64,000 bases of DNA, taken from the NCBI RefSeq assembly GCF_000812465.1, contig NZ_JWMA01000001.1:1-64000 (forward strand). The letters are read 5' to 3'. Every line of letters begins with the position of its first letter. Positions within the stretch are counted from its first letter, which is position 1. The stretch is from Cupriavidus sp. IDO. GTDB lineage: Bacteria > Pseudomonadota > Gammaproteobacteria > Burkholderiales > Burkholderiaceae. The translations under genes were made by a program, and so were the position numbers. Below are positions 61,738-64,000 of this stretch, in pieces. The notes under the pieces were generated by a model. It was not told the origin of the DNA. It searched no databases and saw only the letters and a program-made list of their open reading frames with translations.

Positions 61738-63150
61738 ATGGAAACTGGCACCTTGCTTCAGCGACTCACCGAAACCCTGGGCGCCGATACCGTCCTCATA
61801 CGACCCGACGACATCGCCCCCTGGCTGTCGGACTGGCGCGGCATCTACCACGGCCACGCGCAGGCCGTGGTGCGTCCGCGCACGGTGGACGAAGTCTCGC
61901 GCTGCCTCGCACTGTGCCAGCAGGCCGCGGTGCCGGTGGTGCCGCGCGGCGGCAATACCGGACTGTGCGGCGGTGCCACCCCCGGCGACCAGCCGGCCAA
62001 CGTGGTGCTGAGCCTGGATCGCATGAATGCCATCCGTTCGCTGGATACCATCGCCAATACGTTGGTGGCCGAAGCCGGCTGCATCCTCGGCAATCTGCGC
62101 CGCGCCGCGGCGGACGCCCATCGCCTGCTGCCGCTGAGCCTGGCCGCCGAAGACTCGTGCCAGATCGGCGGCAACCTTTCGACCAATGCCGGCGGCGTCA
62201 ACGTGGTGCGCTACGGCATGACGCGCGAGCTGGTGCTCGGCGTGGAAGCCGTGCTGCCGAATGGCGAGGTCTTCCACGGCCTGCGCACGCTGCGCAAGGA
62301 CAATACCGGCTATGACCTCAAGCAATTGCTGATCGGCGCCGAAGGCACGCTCGGCGTCATCACGGCCGCGGCATTGCGGCTCTTTCCACGCACCGACACG
62401 CGCAGCGTGGTGCTGGCGGCTGTCGCCTCGCCCGCGCAATCGCTGGAGCTCTACGAGCTGCTGTTCGAGCAATGCGGCGCACGGCTGCAGGCCTTCGAGT
62501 TCTTTACCGGCGACTGCCTCGACCTGGTACTGACACATGCGGAAGGCGTGCAGGAACCGTTCGCTGAGCGCTACCCGGCGTATGTGCTGGTGGAACTGGC
62601 GGACACTACCGATGAAGACGCACTCAACGCGCTGCTCGAACGCGTCATCGGCGACGCGCTGGAGCGCGGCCTGTGCCTGGACGCCGCGGTTTCCGCTTCG
62701 CTGGCCCAGCTGCAGGCACTGTGGAAACTGCGCGAAGAGATCTCCGAGGCGCAGCGCGCCGACGGGCCGCACCTGAAGCACGACATCTCGCTGCCGATCG
62801 AGCAGATCCCGGCCTTCATGGCTTCGATGCAGGCACGGCTGCGCGCTCAGGATCCGGCCATCCGGCCCTTTATCTTCGGGCACTTCGGCGACGGCAACCT
62901 GCACTACAACCTGTCGCGCCCGGCTGGCGCCGCGAAGGACTGGGCTGCCACGCAGGGCGATGCCGTGACCGACGCGGTGCTGGATGAGGTCATGCGCTAC
63001 GGCGGCAGCATCAGCGCCGAGCACGGTATTGGCCAGCTCAAGCGGCATGCCTTCCTGCAGTACAAGGACCCGCTGGAGCTGCGGCTGATGCGAGAGATCA
63101 AGCGCGTGTTCGACCCGGCCGGAATCATGAACCCCGGCAAGCTGCTCTGA
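61738..63150 (+). CDS. FAD-linked D-2-hydroxyacid dehydrogenase (D-lactate/glycolate/D-2-hydroxyglutarate type)
   Basis: A 470-residue VAO-family flavoprotein. The PP-loop PRGGNTGLCGGATP and the C-terminal GHFGDGNLHYN and PAGIMNPGKLL are classic. It oxidises a D-2-hydroxyacid to the 2-oxoacid. D-2-hydroxyglutarate or D-lactate are the best candidates given length and sequence; the nearby lut operon suggests a local lactate theme. Followed by a bidirectional terminator. Confidence 0.9.
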   Translation: METGTLLQRLTETLGADTVLIRPDDIAPWLSDWRGIYHGHAQAVVRPRTVDEVSRCLALCQQAAVPVVPRGGNTGLCGGATPGDQPANVVLSLDRMNAIRSLDTIANTLVAEAGCILGNLRRAAADAHRLLPLSLAAEDSCQIGGNLSTNAGGVNVVRYGMTRELVLGVEAVLPNGEVFHGLRTLRKDNTGYDLKQLLIGAEGTLGVITAAALRLFPRTDTRSVVLAAVASPAQSLELYELLFEQCGARLQAFEFFTGDCLDLVLTHAEGVQEPFAERYPAYVLVELADTTDEDALNALLERVIGDALERGLCLDAAVSASLAQLQALWKLREEISEAQRADGPHLKHDISLPIEQIPAFMASMQARLRAQDPAIRPFIFGHFGDGNLHYNLSRPAGAAKDWAATQGDAVTDAVLDEVMRYGGSISAEHGIGQLKRHAFLQYKDPLELRLMREIKRVFDPAGIMNPGKLL

Positions 63151-63169
63151 GCCGTATCTCGAAGAGACG

Positions 63170-63201
63170 AAAAAAACGCACCGGTGACGGCGCGTTTTTT
63201 T
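63170..63201. terminator. Bidirectional terminator
   Basis: An A-run, the imperfect stem CGCACCG-GTGA-CGGCGCG with one A-C mismatch, and a T-run. It lies between convergent genes ending at 63150 and 63220 and can serve both. Confidence 0.8.
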
Positions 63202-63219
63202 CAGACCGGAAGACTCGGG

Positions 63220-63999
63220 TCAGATCCCACGCGCTTGCTGCGATGCCAGGATGGCATGCGCGCCGCCCGGTGCTTGTGTGAGGTTCGGCGAGGACGGAAA
63301 GGAGTGCGGAGGCTGCGGCGTGGACGGCGAATGCTCCAGCCAGTCCTTGACACGGGTGGCATCAGCAAAGCGCGACAGCTTGCCCACCGAATCCAGGAAC
63401 ACCATCACCACATTGCGGCCGTTGACCTTGGCCTGCATCACCAGGCACTGGCCGGCTTCCGAGATGAAGCCGGTCTTCTGCAGGCCGATGTCCCAGTTGC
63501 CACCACGCACCAGGCGGTTGGTGCTGACATAGTGCTGCGTGCGGCCCAGCACATTGACCTCATGCTCGGTCTGCGTCGAGAACTCGCGGATAGTCGGGTT
63601 GCGGTAGGCCGCATTGACCATGCGTACCAGATCCATGGCGCTCGACACGTTGCTGCTCGACAGGCCGCTCGAATCCACGAAGTGGCTGTCGTTCATGCCC
63701 AGCTCGCGAGCCTTGCGGTTCATCGCCTGCACGAATGCCGGCAGGCCGCCCGGATAGCTGCGGCCCAGTGCCGAGGCGGCACGGTTCTCGGACGACATCA
63801 GCGCCAGCAGCAGCAGTTCCTGACGGGTCAGCTGCGTGCCAAAGCGCAAGCGCGAACTGCTGTGCTTTTCGGTATCGCGGTCGTCTTCACTGATGGTGAG
63901 CACCTCGTCCATCGGCAGTTGCGAGTCCATCACCACCAGCGCGGTCATCAGCTTGGTGATCGAAGCGATCGGCAGGACCGCGGTGGGATTCTTCTGGAA
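63220..63999 (-). CDS. D-alanyl-D-alanine carboxypeptidase/endopeptidase (low-molecular-weight PBP), N-terminus cut off by window end
   Basis: 259 C-terminal residues are visible. The three active-site motifs are present: SITK (SxxK, in PIASITKLM), SEN (SxN, in LMSSENRAAS) and KTG (QKTGFISEAG). This is the PbpG/DacA-type serine peptidase that trims or cuts peptidoglycan peptides in the periplasm. The C-terminal tail is Pro/Ser-rich. The start lies beyond base 64000. Confidence 0.92.
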   Translation of the reverse strand, partial: FQKNPTAVLPIASITKLMTALVVMDSQLPMDEVLTISEDDRDTEKHSSSRLRFGTQLTRQELLLLALMSSENRAASALGRSYPGGLPAFVQAMNRKARELGMNDSHFVDSSGLSSSNVSSAMDLVRMVNAAYRNPTIREFSTQTEHEVNVLGRTQHYVSTNRLVRGGNWDIGLQKTGFISEAGQCLVMQAKVNGRNVVMVFLDSVGKLSRFADATRVKDWLEHSPSTPQPPHSFPSSPNLTQAPGGAHAILASQQARGI

Positions 64000-64000
64000 C

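Overview
The window looks like chromosomal DNA of a Cupriavidus-type betaproteobacterium (Burkholderiaceae). The reasons are a GC-rich sequence with strong third-position GC, box-pathway genes with a BoxR regulator, Bug-family solute receptors, a styA-like indole monooxygenase cluster of the kind known from Cupriavidus, and a betaproteobacterial aat-bpt-pyrD block. The genus is inferred from gene content only.

Layout. 1-6.1 kb: end of a sugar-nucleotide epimerase gene, a hydrolase-LuxR fusion regulator, two small envelope proteins, an orphan diiron protein and the potassium importer kup. 6.4-19.6 kb: aerobic benzoyl-CoA (box) catabolism. A minus-strand unit (benzoate-CoA ligase, alpha/beta hydrolase, five-gene Liv-type ABC importer) diverges from boxR and boxC-boxB-boxA, and TGCA-N6 boxes lie in both BoxR-type control regions. 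19.6-20.5 kb: a gene graveyard with remnants of a Bug receptor, an amidase and a porin. 20.6-33.9 kb: an aromatic-acid MFS transporter, then a long plus-strand operon (2-oxoacid:ferredoxin oxidoreductase IorAB, thioesterase, aryl-CoA monooxygenase/reductase fusion, gentisate-dioxygenase-like bicupin, FAH-type hydrolase, nitrilase-superfamily enzyme, maleate isomerase, flavin reductase) facing a MarR regulator. 34.1-41.7 kb: an indole-oxidation cluster (AraC regulator, SDR, indole/styrene monooxygenase with its flavin reductase, phytoene-desaturase-like FAD enzyme, isatin-hydrolase-like cyclase, outer-membrane protein). 41.9-45.1 kb: PAS-adenylate cyclase, IS3 remnant and an Xre-ParS/RES toxin-antitoxin pair. 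45.2-64 kb: initiator tRNA-Met and mainly core genes, including NUDIX, aat, bpt, pyrD, a TrpX-type ABC importer, an ornithine-cyclodeaminase-family operon, a lut operon, IclR and GntR regulators, a D-2-hydroxyacid dehydrogenase and a D-Ala-D-Ala carboxypeptidase-type gene cut by the window edge.

Main idea. The 22-33 kb and 34-41 kb clusters can be read as one pathway: indole to isatin; isatin to isatinate (2-aminophenylglyoxylate, a 2-oxoacid); IorAB then makes 2-aminobenzoyl-CoA without a ligase; the fused monooxygenase 5-hydroxylates it; the thioesterase frees 5-hydroxyanthranilate; the bicupin cleaves the ring to an amide (maleamylpyruvate); the FAH hydrolase gives pyruvate and maleamate; the nitrilase-superfamily enzyme releases ammonia and maleate; maleate isomerase makes fumarate. 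The order of steps is inference, but it gives nearly every gene a role and explains why a maleate isomerase and a C-N hydrolase sit beside a gentisate-type dioxygenase. A 12-bp motif, TTYATRCCTAAA-like, lies in the same orientation upstream of the MFS gene, iorA, marR and the Liv-type importer, and would define one MarR regulon linking transport and catabolism.
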